NCBI GenBank assembly: GCA_031844405.1
Contig: JAUZVC010000001.1
Coordinates: 248,001 to 312,000, forward strand
DNA: 64,000 bases
Reading direction: 5' to 3'
Source of the DNA: Knoellia sp031844405
GTDB taxonomy: Bacteria > Actinomycetota > Actinomycetes > Actinomycetales > Dermatophilaceae
A program made the translations under genes and the position numbers. The notes under the pieces are model-generated. The model was given only the letters and a program-made list of their open reading frames with translations. It was not told the DNA's origin and did no database searches. Positions 42,988 through 52,865 of the stretch are shown piece after piece; position 1 is the first letter of the stretch; every line of letters begins with the position of its first letter.

Positions 42988-44163
42988 ATGAGGTTCTCCC
43001 CGCGCGCGAGCCTCGTGCTCGTCCTCGTCGCCACGGGGCTCGTGCAGGGGCTGACCTATCTCGCGCGACCGTTCATCACCTATGCCGCGCTCGACGCAGG
43101 GATCAGCACCGGCACCGTCGGTGTCATCGGTGCCGCCTATGCGGCCGTGGCGCTGCTCATCGCCATCCCGGTGGGCAGGTGGAACGACCGCCTCGGAGCA
43201 TGGCCGATGTTCGTGGCCGGCGCCGGACTCATGTGCATCGCCGTGCTGGCGCTGGCCACCACGCCCCGATCGGCCCTGGTGCTCGCCGCGGTCGGTGGGT
43301 TTCTCGGCGCCGGCCACCTGGCCTGCACGGTGGCCGGGCAGAGTGCGGTGGCCACGGCGGCCGGACCGGGACGGCTCGACTCCGCCTTCGGGCACTTCAC
43401 CCTCGTCGCCTCGCTCGGCCAGGCCCTCGGTCCCCTCGCGCTCGGGCTCGCCCCTCGCGCGGCATCGGGCGAGGGCCTGACCCGCCTCGCGCTCGTCATG
43501 GTGGGCGCGGGCGCGGTCCTGCTGGGGCTCACCCTCACGAACCGACTGGCCCCGCCCGTCGCTCGAGACGCCACGCACGAACCCTCCGACGTCCGCCGGA
43601 TCCTCGCGATCAAGGGCCTCAAGCCGGCGGTGCTCGCGAGCGCCGTGATCCTCTCCGCCGTCGACCTCACCGTCATCTACCTTCCCGTCGTCGGGGTCGA
43701 GCGCGGACTCGGTGCGGGCCTCGTCGGCCTCCTGCTCGGGCTCAGAGCGGTCGCCTCGATGGTGAGCCGCTTCGCCATCAGCCGAGTCGTCGCCCGGATC
43801 GGACGGACCCGGTTCATGGTGGTCAGCGTCCTGCTGGCCAGCGTCACGCTCGTGCTCATCGCCGTGCCCATGCCGCTCCCGCTTCTGGCAGTCGTCATGG
43901 TCCTCATGGGACTGGGGCTGGGCGTCGGCCAGCCGCTGACCCTTGCCTGGCTGTCGTCCGTGGCTCCGGCGCCGGAGCGAGGCCTCGCACTCGCACTCCG
44001 CCTCACCGGCAACCGCATCGGCCAGCTCGTCATCCCGGCCGGCGTCGGTGCCCTCACCCCGGTGTGGGGCGCGGGCGCGGTCTTCCTCGTCACCGGTGTC
44101 GCCGTCGGCTCGCTCGCCCTGCTCTTCCGCGGCGACGACCTCGAGTCGGTCGCGGTCGAGTGA
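42988..44163 (+). CDS. MFS transporter
   Basis: The product is 391 residues, ATG at 42988. About twelve transmembrane helices are visible, with the MFS loop motif GRWNDRLGAWPMFVAGAGL between helices 2 and 3 and a similar IGRTRFMVVSVLLASV in the second half. The substrate cannot be told. It ends 73 bp before pxpA and could be co-transcribed with the 5-oxoproline genes. Confidence 0.85.
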   Translation: MRFSPRASLVLVLVATGLVQGLTYLARPFITYAALDAGISTGTVGVIGAAYAAVALLIAIPVGRWNDRLGAWPMFVAGAGLMCIAVLALATTPRSALVLAAVGGFLGAGHLACTVAGQSAVATAAGPGRLDSAFGHFTLVASLGQALGPLALGLAPRAASGEGLTRLALVMVGAGAVLLGLTLTNRLAPPVARDATHEPSDVRRILAIKGLKPAVLASAVILSAVDLTVIYLPVVGVERGLGAGLVGLLLGLRAVASMVSRFAISRVVARIGRTRFMVVSVLLASVTLVLIAVPMPLPLLAVVMVLMGLGLGVGQPLTLAWLSSVAPAPERGLALALRLTGNRIGQLVIPAGVGALTPVWGAGAVFLVTGVAVGSLALLFRGDDLESVAVE

Positions 44164-44236
44164 CCGGCGGGGCACCCGACACCGCGTCCGAACGCCGGTC
44201 CCTCCGCCGAGCCCTCGCACAGAGCACGATGGGGTC

Positions 44237-45001
44237 ATGCCCGCCCGCATCGACCTCAACGCCGACCTCGGCGAGTCCCTCGGCACGTGGCGGCTCGGTG
44301 ACGACGAGGCCATGCTCGGCGTCGTCACGAGCGCCAACGTCGCGTGCGGCTTCCACGCCGGCGACAGCCTCACCCTGCGCCGGACCTGCGAGGCGGCCGT
44401 CGCGCGCGGCGTCGTCATCGGGGCACAGGTCGGCTACCGCGACCTCGTCGGCTTCGGCCGGCGCTTCATCGACATGGACCCCGACGAGCTCGCCGCCGAC
44501 GTCGCCTACCAGGTCGGGGCCCTCGACGCCCTCGCCCGCACGGCCGGCGGCCGCGTCGCCTACGTCAAGCCGCACGGCGCCCTCTACAACGCGATCGTCA
44601 CCCACGAGGAGCAGGCGGAGGCGGTCGTCCGCGGCGTCGCCGACCTCGACCCGTCCTTTCCTGTCCTCGGTATGCCGGGCTCGGCCTTCCTGCGTCGGGC
44701 TGCGGTCGCGGGGCTGCGCACCGTCGCCGAGGCGTTCGCGGACCGCGCCTATGCACCGGACGGGACGCTCGTGCCCCGGAACCGGGCGGACGCGGTGCTC
44801 GACGACCCGCGGACCATCGCCGACCGGGTGGTGCGGCTCGTCACCGAGGGCGTCGTCACCGCCACCGACGGCACCGACGTCGAGGTCGTCGCCGAGTCGG
44901 TCTGCACCCACGGCGACTCCCCCAGCGCGGTCGCCTCGGCCCGGGCCGTGCGGGCCGCCCTCACGGAGGCCGGCGTGACAGTCGCGCCCTTCGTCTCCTG
45001 A
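44237..45001 (+). CDS. pxpA: 5-oxoprolinase subunit PxpA (LamB/YcsF)
   Basis: The product is 254 residues, ATG at 44237. The LamB/YcsF hallmark IDLNADLGESLG opens the protein, followed by ANVACGFHAGD, VKPHGALYN and CTHGDSPSAV. With PxpB and PxpC it hydrolyses 5-oxoproline (pyroglutamate) to glutamate at the cost of ATP in the cytoplasm. The fused pxpBC gene begins 8 bp later. Confidence 0.92.
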   Translation: MPARIDLNADLGESLGTWRLGDDEAMLGVVTSANVACGFHAGDSLTLRRTCEAAVARGVVIGAQVGYRDLVGFGRRFIDMDPDELAADVAYQVGALDALARTAGGRVAYVKPHGALYNAIVTHEEQAEAVVRGVADLDPSFPVLGMPGSAFLRRAAVAGLRTVAEAFADRAYAPDGTLVPRNRADAVLDDPRTIADRVVRLVTEGVVTATDGTDVEVVAESVCTHGDSPSAVASARAVRAALTEAGVTVAPFVS

Positions 45002-45009
45002 GGCCTGTC

Positions 45010-46602
45010 GTGCCCGTCGACGTCCGCCTGCTGCCCATGGGGGAGTCGGCCTGGCTCGTCGAGACCGACGACCTCGGCGACGTGCTAGCCCTCGAGTCCG
45101 CGCTGCGCCCGCTCGTCGAGGGCGGGGTGGGCGTCTGGGCCGACGTCGACGACCTCGTCCCCGCGGCGCGCACCCTGCTCGTCGTCGCCCGGGCCACGAC
45201 CGATCTCGACGCCCTCGCCACCGAGGTGCGCCGGGTCGCAGGCAACACGGACGCGACAGCCGCGCCGCTTCTGACGGCGGTCGTCGAGGTGCCGGTCCGC
45301 TACGACGGTCCTGACCTCGACGACGTCGCCACCCGCACCGGGCTCTCACGCGAACAGGTGGTCGCCGCGCACACCGGCACCCCGTGGCGGGTGGCCTTCG
45401 GCGGGTTCGCGCCCGGTTTCGCCTACCTCGTCGGCGGCGACCCGAGGCTCGTCGTCCCGCGTCGGGCCGAGCCCCGCACGCGCGTCCCGGCCGGGGCGGT
45501 CGGTCTCGCCGGGGAGTTCACCGGCATCTACCCGCGCGAGTCACCGGGTGGCTGGCAGCTCGTCGGCACGACCGACCTCGTCCTCTGGGACGCCGACCGC
45601 GACCCACCCGCGCTGCTGACGCCCGGCACGACGGTCCGTTTCACCCTGGCGTCGGGGCGGTCCACGGTTGCGACCCAGCGGAGCAGTGCACAGCCTCACC
45701 ACGCACCACCGCGGCACCCACCCGCGACCCGCGCAGCCGTGACCCGTGCGCTCGAGGTCCTCGACCCCGGCCCGCTCACCCTCGTCGAGGACCTCGGGCG
45801 GGTCGGGCATGCCGCCGTCGGCGTGGGTCGCTCCGGGGCCACGGACGTCGGCGCCTTCCTCCTCGGCAACCGGCTCCTCGGCAACACCGACACCGCTCCC
45901 GGTCTGGAGGCCACGCTCGGCGGACTTCGACTCCGGGCCCACGGAGACGTGCTCGTCTGCCTCACGGGCGCGACCGCACCAGTGACCGTCGACGGTCGCC
46001 CGGTCGCCCACGCCTCGCTCGTCGAGGTCCGCGACGGGCAGGAGCTCTCGCTCGGCGTGCCGGCCGCCGGACTGCGCACCTACGTCGGTGTCCGGGGCGG
46101 TCTCGACGTGCCGCTCGTCCTCGGCTCCGCGTCGGCGGACACGATGTCGGGCCTCGGCCCACGAGCGCTGCGCGCGGGACAGGTGCTCGCGGTCGGTTCG
46201 CACACGACGGGATTTCCCGTCGTCGACGCCGCCGTCCCCGCCGCCCCCGCCCTGGGCCCGGTCGAGCTCGACGTGCTCCGTGGCCCGCGGTGGGGCTGGT
46301 TCGCCGACCCCGGGCAGCTCGCCCGCACGACGTGGACCGTGTCCACCGACAGCGACCGCCGGGGAGTCCGGCTCGAGGGCGCTCCCCTCGTCAGGCGCCC
46401 CGAACGGCAGGACGTCGAGCTCCCCAGCGAGGGCATGGTGCGCGGCGCGATCCAGGTGCCGCCGAACGGCCTGCCCGTCCTCCTCCTCAACGACCACCCG
46501 GTCACCGGCGGCTACCCCGTCATCGGCGTCGTCCGAGCGGCCTCCGTCGACCGCGCCGCCCAGCTCCAGCCCGGCCAGCCGGTGCGCTTCCGCTGGCGCT
46601 GA
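45010..46602 (+). CDS. Fused 5-oxoprolinase subunits PxpB-PxpC
   Basis: The product is 530 residues, GTG at 45010. The first about 215 residues are the PxpB/allophanate-hydrolase subunit 1 domain (TPWRVAFGGFAPGFAYLVGG). After a short His/Pro-rich linker comes PxpC/subunit 2 (EVLDPGPLTLVEDLGRVGHA, then LPSEGMVRGAIQVPPNG and LLLNDHPVTGGYPVIG). In E. coli these are two proteins; the fusion is common in Actinobacteria. It forms the ATP-dependent 5-oxoprolinase with PxpA. Confidence 0.9.
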   Translation: MPVDVRLLPMGESAWLVETDDLGDVLALESALRPLVEGGVGVWADVDDLVPAARTLLVVARATTDLDALATEVRRVAGNTDATAAPLLTAVVEVPVRYDGPDLDDVATRTGLSREQVVAAHTGTPWRVAFGGFAPGFAYLVGGDPRLVVPRRAEPRTRVPAGAVGLAGEFTGIYPRESPGGWQLVGTTDLVLWDADRDPPALLTPGTTVRFTLASGRSTVATQRSSAQPHHAPPRHPPATRAAVTRALEVLDPGPLTLVEDLGRVGHAAVGVGRSGATDVGAFLLGNRLLGNTDTAPGLEATLGGLRLRAHGDVLVCLTGATAPVTVDGRPVAHASLVEVRDGQELSLGVPAAGLRTYVGVRGGLDVPLVLGSASADTMSGLGPRALRAGQVLAVGSHTTGFPVVDAAVPAAPALGPVELDVLRGPRWGWFADPGQLARTTWTVSTDSDRRGVRLEGAPLVRRPERQDVELPSEGMVRGAIQVPPNGLPVLLLNDHPVTGGYPVIGVVRAASVDRAAQLQPGQPVRFRWR

Positions 46603-46614
46603 GGGGGTTGGCCC

Positions 46615-47859
46615 TCAGAGGCGGGTGAGGGCCGCGACGGCGCGACCGACACCGTCCTCCGCGCGGATCGCCGCTCCCACCACCGCTGCTCGCTCGGCCG
46701 ACTGCCCGCGAGCGAAGCCGCGCAGCACGTCGGTGAGCCACTCCACCGTCAGCTCGTGCCGGCGCACCGGCCTGGCCGCGACACCGAGCTCCCACACACG
46801 CCGGCCCCAGTAGGGCTGGTCGCCGATGTGCGCCACGACCGCCTGCGGCACTCCTGCCCGCAGGGCCGCGGCCGTGGTCCCCGCACCACCGTGGTGAACG
46901 ACCCCGGCCATGCGGGGAAACAGCCACCCGTGCGGCACGCTGCCGACCGCGTGCACCCAGGTGTCGTCGTGCGAGGCCAGCCCCGCCGACCCGGAGTGCA
47001 GAACCACCCGCACCCGCGCCGCGCGCGCCGCGGCCGCGACGAGCTCACCCAGGTGCCGCGCCTCGCTCGTCGACATCGACCCGAACCCGACGTATGCCGT
47101 TCGCCTGCGCTCACCGACCCAGCTCGCCAGCGCGTCGTCCGGCACGAACGCGGGGTCGTCGTCGAGGAACCAGTAGCCGGTCACCTCCGGGTCGCCGTGC
47201 CAGTCCGGAGCGGGGGGCACGACGAGCGGCGACGCGGCGAGCACCGCCGGGGTCCGGCGCATCGCGTCGAGCATGCCGCGCGTGCCGGTGGGCCGGAGCC
47301 CGAGCTCGCGCCGGACCTGGTCGCCCGGCGGGGCGAAGACCGAGGCCACCGTGGCCTGGAGGACGTGTGCCGCAGGGAGATTGAGGACCGAGGACCGCCG
47401 CGGCAGCACCGGCTGCAGCCCCGCCGTCCCCTCGCGCGTCGGGCGCACGGGAGCGAACTGGGTGCTCACGTGGCGGCCGCCGCCGACGGACGCCAGGGCC
47501 TCCGCGGCGTGGACGGTGAGCATCCCGCTCACCCACAGGTCCGCCGAGCCGACGAGCGGGAGCCAGGCGCCGGCATACTCCTCGACGGTCGAGCGCACGA
47601 AGCGGCGCAGCGCCGCGAGCTCGTGCCACGGGCTGCGACTCGACTCGCCAAGCCAGGCGACACCCAACGGTGAGGCGATGAGCTCCTCGATCCGGACCCC
47701 CGCGGGTGCGAAACCGACACCGTGGGACGTCACGAACGACTCGAAGTCGTCGCCCGCGCACACCGTCACGTCGTGCCCCGCACGCTGCAGCCCGAGACCG
47801 AGGGCGACCATCGGCTGCACGTCACCCCGGGACCCGGCCGCGAGGATGTTGACCCTCAC
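46615..47859 (-). CDS. GT1/GT28-type glycosyltransferase
   Basis: The product is 414 residues; the GTG at 47859 overlaps the NYN stop (GTGA). The N-terminal acceptor domain opens with ILAAGSRGDVQPMVALG and the C-terminal donor domain has AYVGFGSMS, VHHGGAGTTAAALRAGVPQ and a GDQPYWGRRVWELGV loop. This is the UGT/macrolide or sterol glucosyltransferase family, which attaches a nucleotide-activated sugar to a small or lipid acceptor. The acceptor is unknown. Convergent with pxpBC, 12 bp apart. Confidence 0.85.
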   Translation of the reverse strand: MRVNILAAGSRGDVQPMVALGLGLQRAGHDVTVCAGDDFESFVTSHGVGFAPAGVRIEELIASPLGVAWLGESSRSPWHELAALRRFVRSTVEEYAGAWLPLVGSADLWVSGMLTVHAAEALASVGGGRHVSTQFAPVRPTREGTAGLQPVLPRRSSVLNLPAAHVLQATVASVFAPPGDQVRRELGLRPTGTRGMLDAMRRTPAVLAASPLVVPPAPDWHGDPEVTGYWFLDDDPAFVPDDALASWVGERRRTAYVGFGSMSTSEARHLGELVAAAARAARVRVVLHSGSAGLASHDDTWVHAVGSVPHGWLFPRMAGVVHHGGAGTTAAALRAGVPQAVVAHIGDQPYWGRRVWELGVAARPVRRHELTVEWLTDVLRGFARGQSAERAAVVGAAIRAEDGVGRAVAALTRL

Positions 47860-48953
47860 GTGAGGCGGATCCGTCCGACGTGGTGCCAGAACCGTTCGCG
47901 CACACCGTGTCTCGCGGCGTCGTCGATGTCGTAGGCACCCGACCGGCTCGACAGGTCGAGCAGCAGCGCCCGGTCGAGCTCGCCGGGCACGGTCGGCTGG
48001 GCGGCTCGCAGCTCGGCGAGCGACGCGGGCGTCGCGGTGCGGCACCACGACGACACGACGGCATACGCGACGGCGTCCCAGAGGCCGGGACCGGCCTCTG
48101 TGCCCGGTCCACCCGTCGCGGTGAGTGGCTCCGGGAGGACCACCTCGCTCGCCCGCTTGCGCCCCAGCACGGCCGGCGACGGCATCGGTATGCCGGCCGG
48201 TTCCGCTTGCGGCGCGGGCTCGCTCGGGTCGTCCTCGACGCCCTCGGTCGTCACGCCGACCGTGTCCGCACCAGACGGGTCCCCTTCGGCCGCAACGACC
48301 GTGGCGGAGTCGGGCGACTCGTCCGCGTCATCCGAGGGCGCGCCGATCTCGTCGACAGCAGCATCCTCCTCGCCGAGGCTCGCCACGAGACCCGGCGCGA
48401 GGGCTCGCGAGCGCACGCACGTGTCGACGGTCTCGGTGTCGATGAGGAGCTCGTCGTCGACGGCCCGGCGCAGGTGCTTCGAGACGGCGTGCGAGGTGCC
48501 GTTGACCCCGGGCACGGAGAGCAGGCGCACCTGCACGCCGGCCCCCTGGGCCTCCTCGACCGCCTCGGTGAGGTCGTCGTCGCCGGAGACGAGGTAGACG
48601 ACGTCGGCGACGCGGGCGCGGCCGTGCAGGGCGAGGTCGAGCCCGAGCCGGACGTCGACGCCCTTCTGCTCACCGGCGTAGGAGAGGCGTCCGAGGCGCA
48701 GCTTGACCTTGGGGAGGAGGCCGATCTGGTCCTGGTGGTGGTCGGGCTGGCCGCCGGGGCGCGAGCCGGAGTCGTACCAGTTGACGCGCAGGACCGGCAG
48801 CCCCGAGTCGGCCTCGACCTGCTCGACGAGCCGGCTCACGAGACCGGGGTAGTCGACCTCGATGCCGCTGCGCAGCGACGACCCCGTGACGCGGGTCGCG
48901 GCCGACGCGAGGAGGTAGCCGACGTCGACGTAGACCGCGCACCAGGAGCTCAT
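47856..48953 (-). CDS. NYN domain protein (PIN-like ribonuclease)
   Basis: The product is 365 residues; the ATG at 48953 overlaps the MerR stop (ATGA). The N-terminal NYN domain has acidic residues of a PIN-type metal site: AVYVDVGYLL (D10), GVDVRLGLDLAL and VVYLVSGDDDL. The C-terminal half is low-complexity acidic, ending in a helical domain. NYN proteins usually cleave RNA or act as scaffolds. Genetic coupling to a MerR regulator and a glycosyltransferase is unusual. Confidence 0.8.
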   Translation of the reverse strand: MSSWCAVYVDVGYLLASAATRVTGSSLRSGIEVDYPGLVSRLVEQVEADSGLPVLRVNWYDSGSRPGGQPDHHQDQIGLLPKVKLRLGRLSYAGEQKGVDVRLGLDLALHGRARVADVVYLVSGDDDLTEAVEEAQGAGVQVRLLSVPGVNGTSHAVSKHLRRAVDDELLIDTETVDTCVRSRALAPGLVASLGEEDAAVDEIGAPSDDADESPDSATVVAAEGDPSGADTVGVTTEGVEDDPSEPAPQAEPAGIPMPSPAVLGRKRASEVVLPEPLTATGGPGTEAGPGLWDAVAYAVVSSWCRTATPASLAELRAAQPTVPGELDRALLLDLSSRSGAYDIDDAARHGVRERFWHHVGRIRLT

Positions 48954-49633
48954 GACGACACCCTCCCATCCGCCTCACCGGTCGCCCTGCCGGCCGCGCC
49001 CTGCAGCCCGCGCGACACGTGCTGCTGGGCGAGCCGCCGCAGCGCGACGAGGACCGGGTCGACGAGGACGGTGCCGAGGACGACGTGGCGCACGGCGCGC
49101 ACCGGGTCGGCGGGGACGCTGCGCACGTCGACCTCGGCGACGCCCTCGACGTGGTCGGCGTAGCGGTCCATCCGCTCCTCGTCGAGGCCGAGTGCCGCGT
49201 GGTCGCAGGCCTCCCACGCCCGCGCGAGCTCGTCCACGAAGGGGTCGCGCGGGTCGACCTCCCAGCCGCGACGCTCGACCCAGGCGAGGACCCGCTCGCG
49301 CGAGGCGTCCTCACGCACCCCGCGGCCGTCGGTCTCGTCGTCGCAGGGGTCCGCGCCTTCTGGGGCGAGGGTGCGCTGCGCCGCCTCGAGGACGTGCAGC
49401 CGGTCGGTGCCCGGGTCGGTGATGACGTCGAGGACACGCCGGATCCGCGCGAGCGACAGCCCGCCCACCTCGCTCAGCGCCCGCACGAGCCGGACCCGCT
49501 CGACGTGTCCCTCGTCGTAGTCGGCGGAGGTCCGCGAGAGGGCCCGGCCGGGGTGCAGCAGGCCCTCGCGCAGGTAGTACTTCAGCGTGGCGACCGCGAC
49601 GCCGGTCTCGGTCGACAGCTCGGCGAGCCGCAC
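48950..49633 (-). CDS. MerR family transcriptional regulator
   Basis: The product is 227 residues, start at 49633. The winged helix-turn-helix opens with MRLAELSTETGVAVATLKYYLREGLL and continues with the MerR helix pair RVRLVRALSEVGGLSLARIRRVLDVI; the C-terminal effector domain is unknown. It heads an overlapping operon with the NYN and glycosyltransferase genes and is divergent from a DUF4188 gene, which it probably controls through the palindrome at 49703-49721. Confidence 0.88.
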   Translation of the reverse strand: MRLAELSTETGVAVATLKYYLREGLLHPGRALSRTSADYDEGHVERVRLVRALSEVGGLSLARIRRVLDVITDPGTDRLHVLEAAQRTLAPEGADPCDDETDGRGVREDASRERVLAWVERRGWEVDPRDPFVDELARAWEACDHAALGLDEERMDRYADHVEGVAEVDVRSVPADPVRAVRHVVLGTVLVDPVLVALRRLAQQHVSRGLQGAAGRATGEADGRVSS

Positions 49634-49702
49634 GGCATACCTCCTCGTCCGGGAAAGGGTCTTGACTTTGGATAGTAAACCTCTCCAAACTGGTCCAACC
49701 CC

Positions 49703-49721
49703 GGGATAGTGCCACTATCCC
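49703..49721. promoter_or_regulatory. Palindromic operator between merR-type and DUF4188 genes
   Basis: GGGATAGT-gcc-ACTATCCC is a perfect inverted repeat upstream of the DUF4188 gene. A further GGATAGT half-site lies at 49670-49676. Likely bound by the divergent MerR protein; this is inference from position and symmetry. Confidence 0.6.
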
Positions 49722-49739
49722 AAAACGACGGAGGATCCC

Positions 49740-50288
49740 GTGACCGACCAGCGCACCCCGACCGACGCCGCCACCGACGCGCGCGTCACCCACACGACCC
49801 ACGCCTGGGAGGGCGACGTCGTCGTCTTCCACATCGGGATGACGATCCGCAAGCCGCACCGCCTCGACCTGTGGATGCCCGTCGCCGCCGCCATGCCGAG
49901 GATGCTCGCCGAGCTGGAGCGCAACAGGACCGCCGCCGCCCGGGGCGAGGAGGAGGACCTCGGCTTCCTCGGCGCGCGCACGCTCGTCGGCGGCCGCGGC
50001 CCGTGGGTCGTGCAGTGGTGGCGGAGCACCGAGCAGCTCTACGCCTACTCGCGGATGGCCGACCGGGCGCACCTCCCGGCGTGGCGCGCCTTCAACAGCG
50101 CAGCACGGCGCTCGCCCGGCGCGGTCGGCATCTGGCACGAGACGTATGCCGTCCCCGCCGGCTCCGTGGAGACCATCTACGGCAACGGGGCGACCGTGGG
50201 CCTCGGCGCGATCACCGGCACGGTCCCCGTGACCCGGCGGGGGCGTGCCGCGAGGGAGCGCCTCGGCAGCACCGTCGTCGACGGCTGA
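49740..50288 (+). CDS. DUF4188 family protein
   Basis: The product is 182 residues, GTG at 49740 after GGAGGA. It follows the DUF4188 pattern: VVFHIGMTIRKPHRLDLWMP, RTLVGGRGPWVVQWWRSTEQL, WRAFNSAARRSPGAVGIWHETY. The fold resembles small dimeric alpha/beta-barrel monooxygenases. The substrate is unknown. It is the probable target gene of the divergent MerR regulator, so it may respond to a toxic small molecule. Confidence 0.8.
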   Translation: MTDQRTPTDAATDARVTHTTHAWEGDVVVFHIGMTIRKPHRLDLWMPVAAAMPRMLAELERNRTAAARGEEEDLGFLGARTLVGGRGPWVVQWWRSTEQLYAYSRMADRAHLPAWRAFNSAARRSPGAVGIWHETYAVPAGSVETIYGNGATVGLGAITGTVPVTRRGRAARERLGSTVVDG

Positions 50289-50363
50289 ACCCCGGCGAGC
50301 GCGCAGCGTCGTCACTAGGGTGAGGAGGGCAGTCGAGACCCGCCCTCCGAGAGGACCCATGCG

Positions 50364-52865
50364 ATGACGACCCCTGCCCTCGGCACGCCCTGGCAGACCC
50401 GATCCGACGCGGGTGCCGAGTCGCTCGACGACGCCTCCCTCGACCGCATCCACCGCTGGTGGCGCGCGGCCAACTACCTCTCCGTGGGGCAGATCTACCT
50501 GCTCGACAACCCCCTGCTGCGCCAGCCGCTGCACAAGGACCACGTCAAGCCACGGCTGCTCGGCCACTGGGGCACGACGCCGGGCCTCAACTTCCTCTAC
50601 GCCCACCTCAACCGCGCGATCGACGAGCGCAAGCAGTCGACGATCTACATCACGGGTCCCGGGCACGGTGGTCCCGGCCTCGTCGCCAACACCTACCTCG
50701 AGGGCACCTACTCCGAGACCTACCACGACATCACCGAGGACGAGCCCGGCCTCCAGCGCCTCTTCAAGCAGTTCAGCTTCCCCGGCGGCATCCCCTCGCA
50801 CGTCGCCCCGGAGACGCCGGGCTCGATCCACGAGGGCGGTGAGCTCGGCTACGCGCTCTCGCACGCCTACGGCGCCGCGCTCGACAACCCCGACCTCCTC
50901 GTGTTCGCCGTCGTCGGTGACGGCGAGGCCGAGACCGGCCCCCTCGCGACGAGCTGGCACGCCAACAAGTTCGCCAACCCGGCGACCGACGGCGTCGTCC
51001 TGCCCGTCCTGCACCTCAACGGCTACAAGATCGCCAACCCGACCGTCCTCGCCCGCATCGGGCACGACGAGCTGGAGTCGCTCATGGTCGGCTACGGCCA
51101 CAGGCCGTACTTCTTCAAGGCCGGGTTCGACGATGAGGCCCCCGAGAGCTACCACCGGCGCTTCGCCGAGCTGCTCGACGAGGTGCTCGACGAGATCGCC
51201 GCCATCAAGTCCGCCGCCGCGAGCGCCGGCGCCGACGAGGTCGAACGCCCACGCTGGCCGATGATCGTCTTCGAGCACCCCAAGGGCTGGACCGGCCCGA
51301 AGGAGATCGACGGCAAGCCGACCGAGGGCCACTGGCGCAGCCACCAGGTGCCGCTCGCGAGCGCCCGGGACACCGACGAGCACCTCAAGAACCTCGAGGA
51401 CTGGCTCCAGTCCTATGCCGCGGACGAGCTCTTCGACGAGGGCGGGCGGCTCCACGCGGACATCGCGCAGCTCGCGCCCGAGGGCCGGCTGCGGATGGGC
51501 GCGAACCCGCACGCCAACGGCGGTCTCCTCAAGGTCCCGCTGCGGCTGCCCGACTTCCGCGAGTTCGGTGTCGACGTCGACCCCGAGGCTCGCGGCGCCG
51601 CGATGGCCGAGGCCACCCGGGTCCTCGGCACGTGGTTCGCGTCCGTCATGGAGGCCAACCCCGAGAACTTCCGGATCTTCGGTCCGGACGAGACCGCCTC
51701 GAACCGGCTGGGCGGGGTCTTCGACGTCACCGCGAAGCAGTGGAACGCGGCATACGAGCCGTTCGACGAGGCCGACCCCATGCGCAGGGTGGGCAAGGTC
51801 CTCGAGATGCTCTCGGAGCACCAGTGCCAGGGCTGGCTCGAGGGCTACCTGCTCACCGGGCGCCACGGGATGATGAGCAGCTACGAGGCGTTCATCCACA
51901 TCGTCGACTCGATGTTCAACCAGCACGCCAAGTGGCTCAAGGTCACGAACCACATCGAGTGGCGCCGGCCGATCGCCTCACTCAACTACCTGCTCAGCTC
52001 GCACGTCTGGCGCCAGGACCACAACGGCTTCAGCCACCAGGACCCCGGCTTCATCGACCACGTCGTCAACAAGAAGGCCGACATCATCCGGGTCTACCTG
52101 CCGCCGGACGCCAACACGCTGCTGTCGACGTGGGACCACATCCTCTGCACCGACCAGTGCGTCAACGTCGTCGTCGCCGGCAAGCAGCCGGGGCCGACGT
52201 GGCTGACGATGCAGGAGGCGATCCACCACTGCACCCGGGGCCTCGGCATCTGGGACTGGGCCGGCTCCGAGGGCCCGGGCGGCGAGTGCGACGTCGTCCT
52301 CGCGTGCGCCGGCGACGTCCCGACCGTCGAGGTCATGGCGGCGGCGCAGCTGCTGCGCGAGCACCTGCCCGAGCTCAAGGTCCGCGTCGTCAACGTCGTC
52401 GACCTCATGCGGCTCCAGGACGAGACCGAGCACCCGCACGGGCTGAGCAACCGCGACTTCGACACGATCTTCACGCCCGACAAGCCGGTGATCTTCGCCT
52501 ACCACGGTTACCCGTGGCTCATCCACCGCCTCACCTACCGCCGCACCGGCCACGAGAACCTTCACGTGCGCGGCTACAAGGAGGAGGGCACGACGACGAC
52601 GCCCTTCGACATGGTCATGCTCAACGACCTCGACCGCTTCCACCTCGTCATCGACGTCATCGACCGCGTGCCCGGGCTCGGGCCGAGGGCTGCCGGCCTG
52701 CGACAGCGGATGCAGGACAAGCGCTTCGAGGCCCGGGCGCACGCGACGACCCACGGCGAGGACCTGCCCGAGGTGCGCGACTGGGTGTGGGCCGACGTCG
52801 GCGAGACGGGCACCGCGCAGGGCGGGCCCAACGCGACCCAGATGACCGGCGGCGACAACGACTAG
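50364..52865 (+). CDS. xfp: Xylulose-5-phosphate/fructose-6-phosphate phosphoketolase
   Basis: The product is 833 residues, the full length of the family, ATG at 50364. The TPP-binding region includes YITGPGHGGPGLVANTYLEG, VVGDGEAETGPLATSWHANK and NGYKIANPTVLAR, with C-terminal FEHPKGWTGPKEIDGKPTEG and HLHVR-type motifs (RTGHENLHVRGYKEEGTTTT). The enzyme splits xylulose 5-P or fructose 6-P with phosphate to acetyl-P and a triose or tetrose phosphate. No acetate kinase gene is adjacent. Confidence 0.95.
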   Translation: MTTPALGTPWQTRSDAGAESLDDASLDRIHRWWRAANYLSVGQIYLLDNPLLRQPLHKDHVKPRLLGHWGTTPGLNFLYAHLNRAIDERKQSTIYITGPGHGGPGLVANTYLEGTYSETYHDITEDEPGLQRLFKQFSFPGGIPSHVAPETPGSIHEGGELGYALSHAYGAALDNPDLLVFAVVGDGEAETGPLATSWHANKFANPATDGVVLPVLHLNGYKIANPTVLARIGHDELESLMVGYGHRPYFFKAGFDDEAPESYHRRFAELLDEVLDEIAAIKSAAASAGADEVERPRWPMIVFEHPKGWTGPKEIDGKPTEGHWRSHQVPLASARDTDEHLKNLEDWLQSYAADELFDEGGRLHADIAQLAPEGRLRMGANPHANGGLLKVPLRLPDFREFGVDVDPEARGAAMAEATRVLGTWFASVMEANPENFRIFGPDETASNRLGGVFDVTAKQWNAAYEPFDEADPMRRVGKVLEMLSEHQCQGWLEGYLLTGRHGMMSSYEAFIHIVDSMFNQHAKWLKVTNHIEWRRPIASLNYLLSSHVWRQDHNGFSHQDPGFIDHVVNKKADIIRVYLPPDANTLLSTWDHILCTDQCVNVVVAGKQPGPTWLTMQEAIHHCTRGLGIWDWAGSEGPGGECDVVLACAGDVPTVEVMAAAQLLREHLPELKVRVVNVVDLMRLQDETEHPHGLSNRDFDTIFTPDKPVIFAYHGYPWLIHRLTYRRTGHENLHVRGYKEEGTTTTPFDMVMLNDLDRFHLVIDVIDRVPGLGPRAAGLRQRMQDKRFEARAHATTHGEDLPEVRDWVWADVGETGTAQGGPNATQMTGGDND

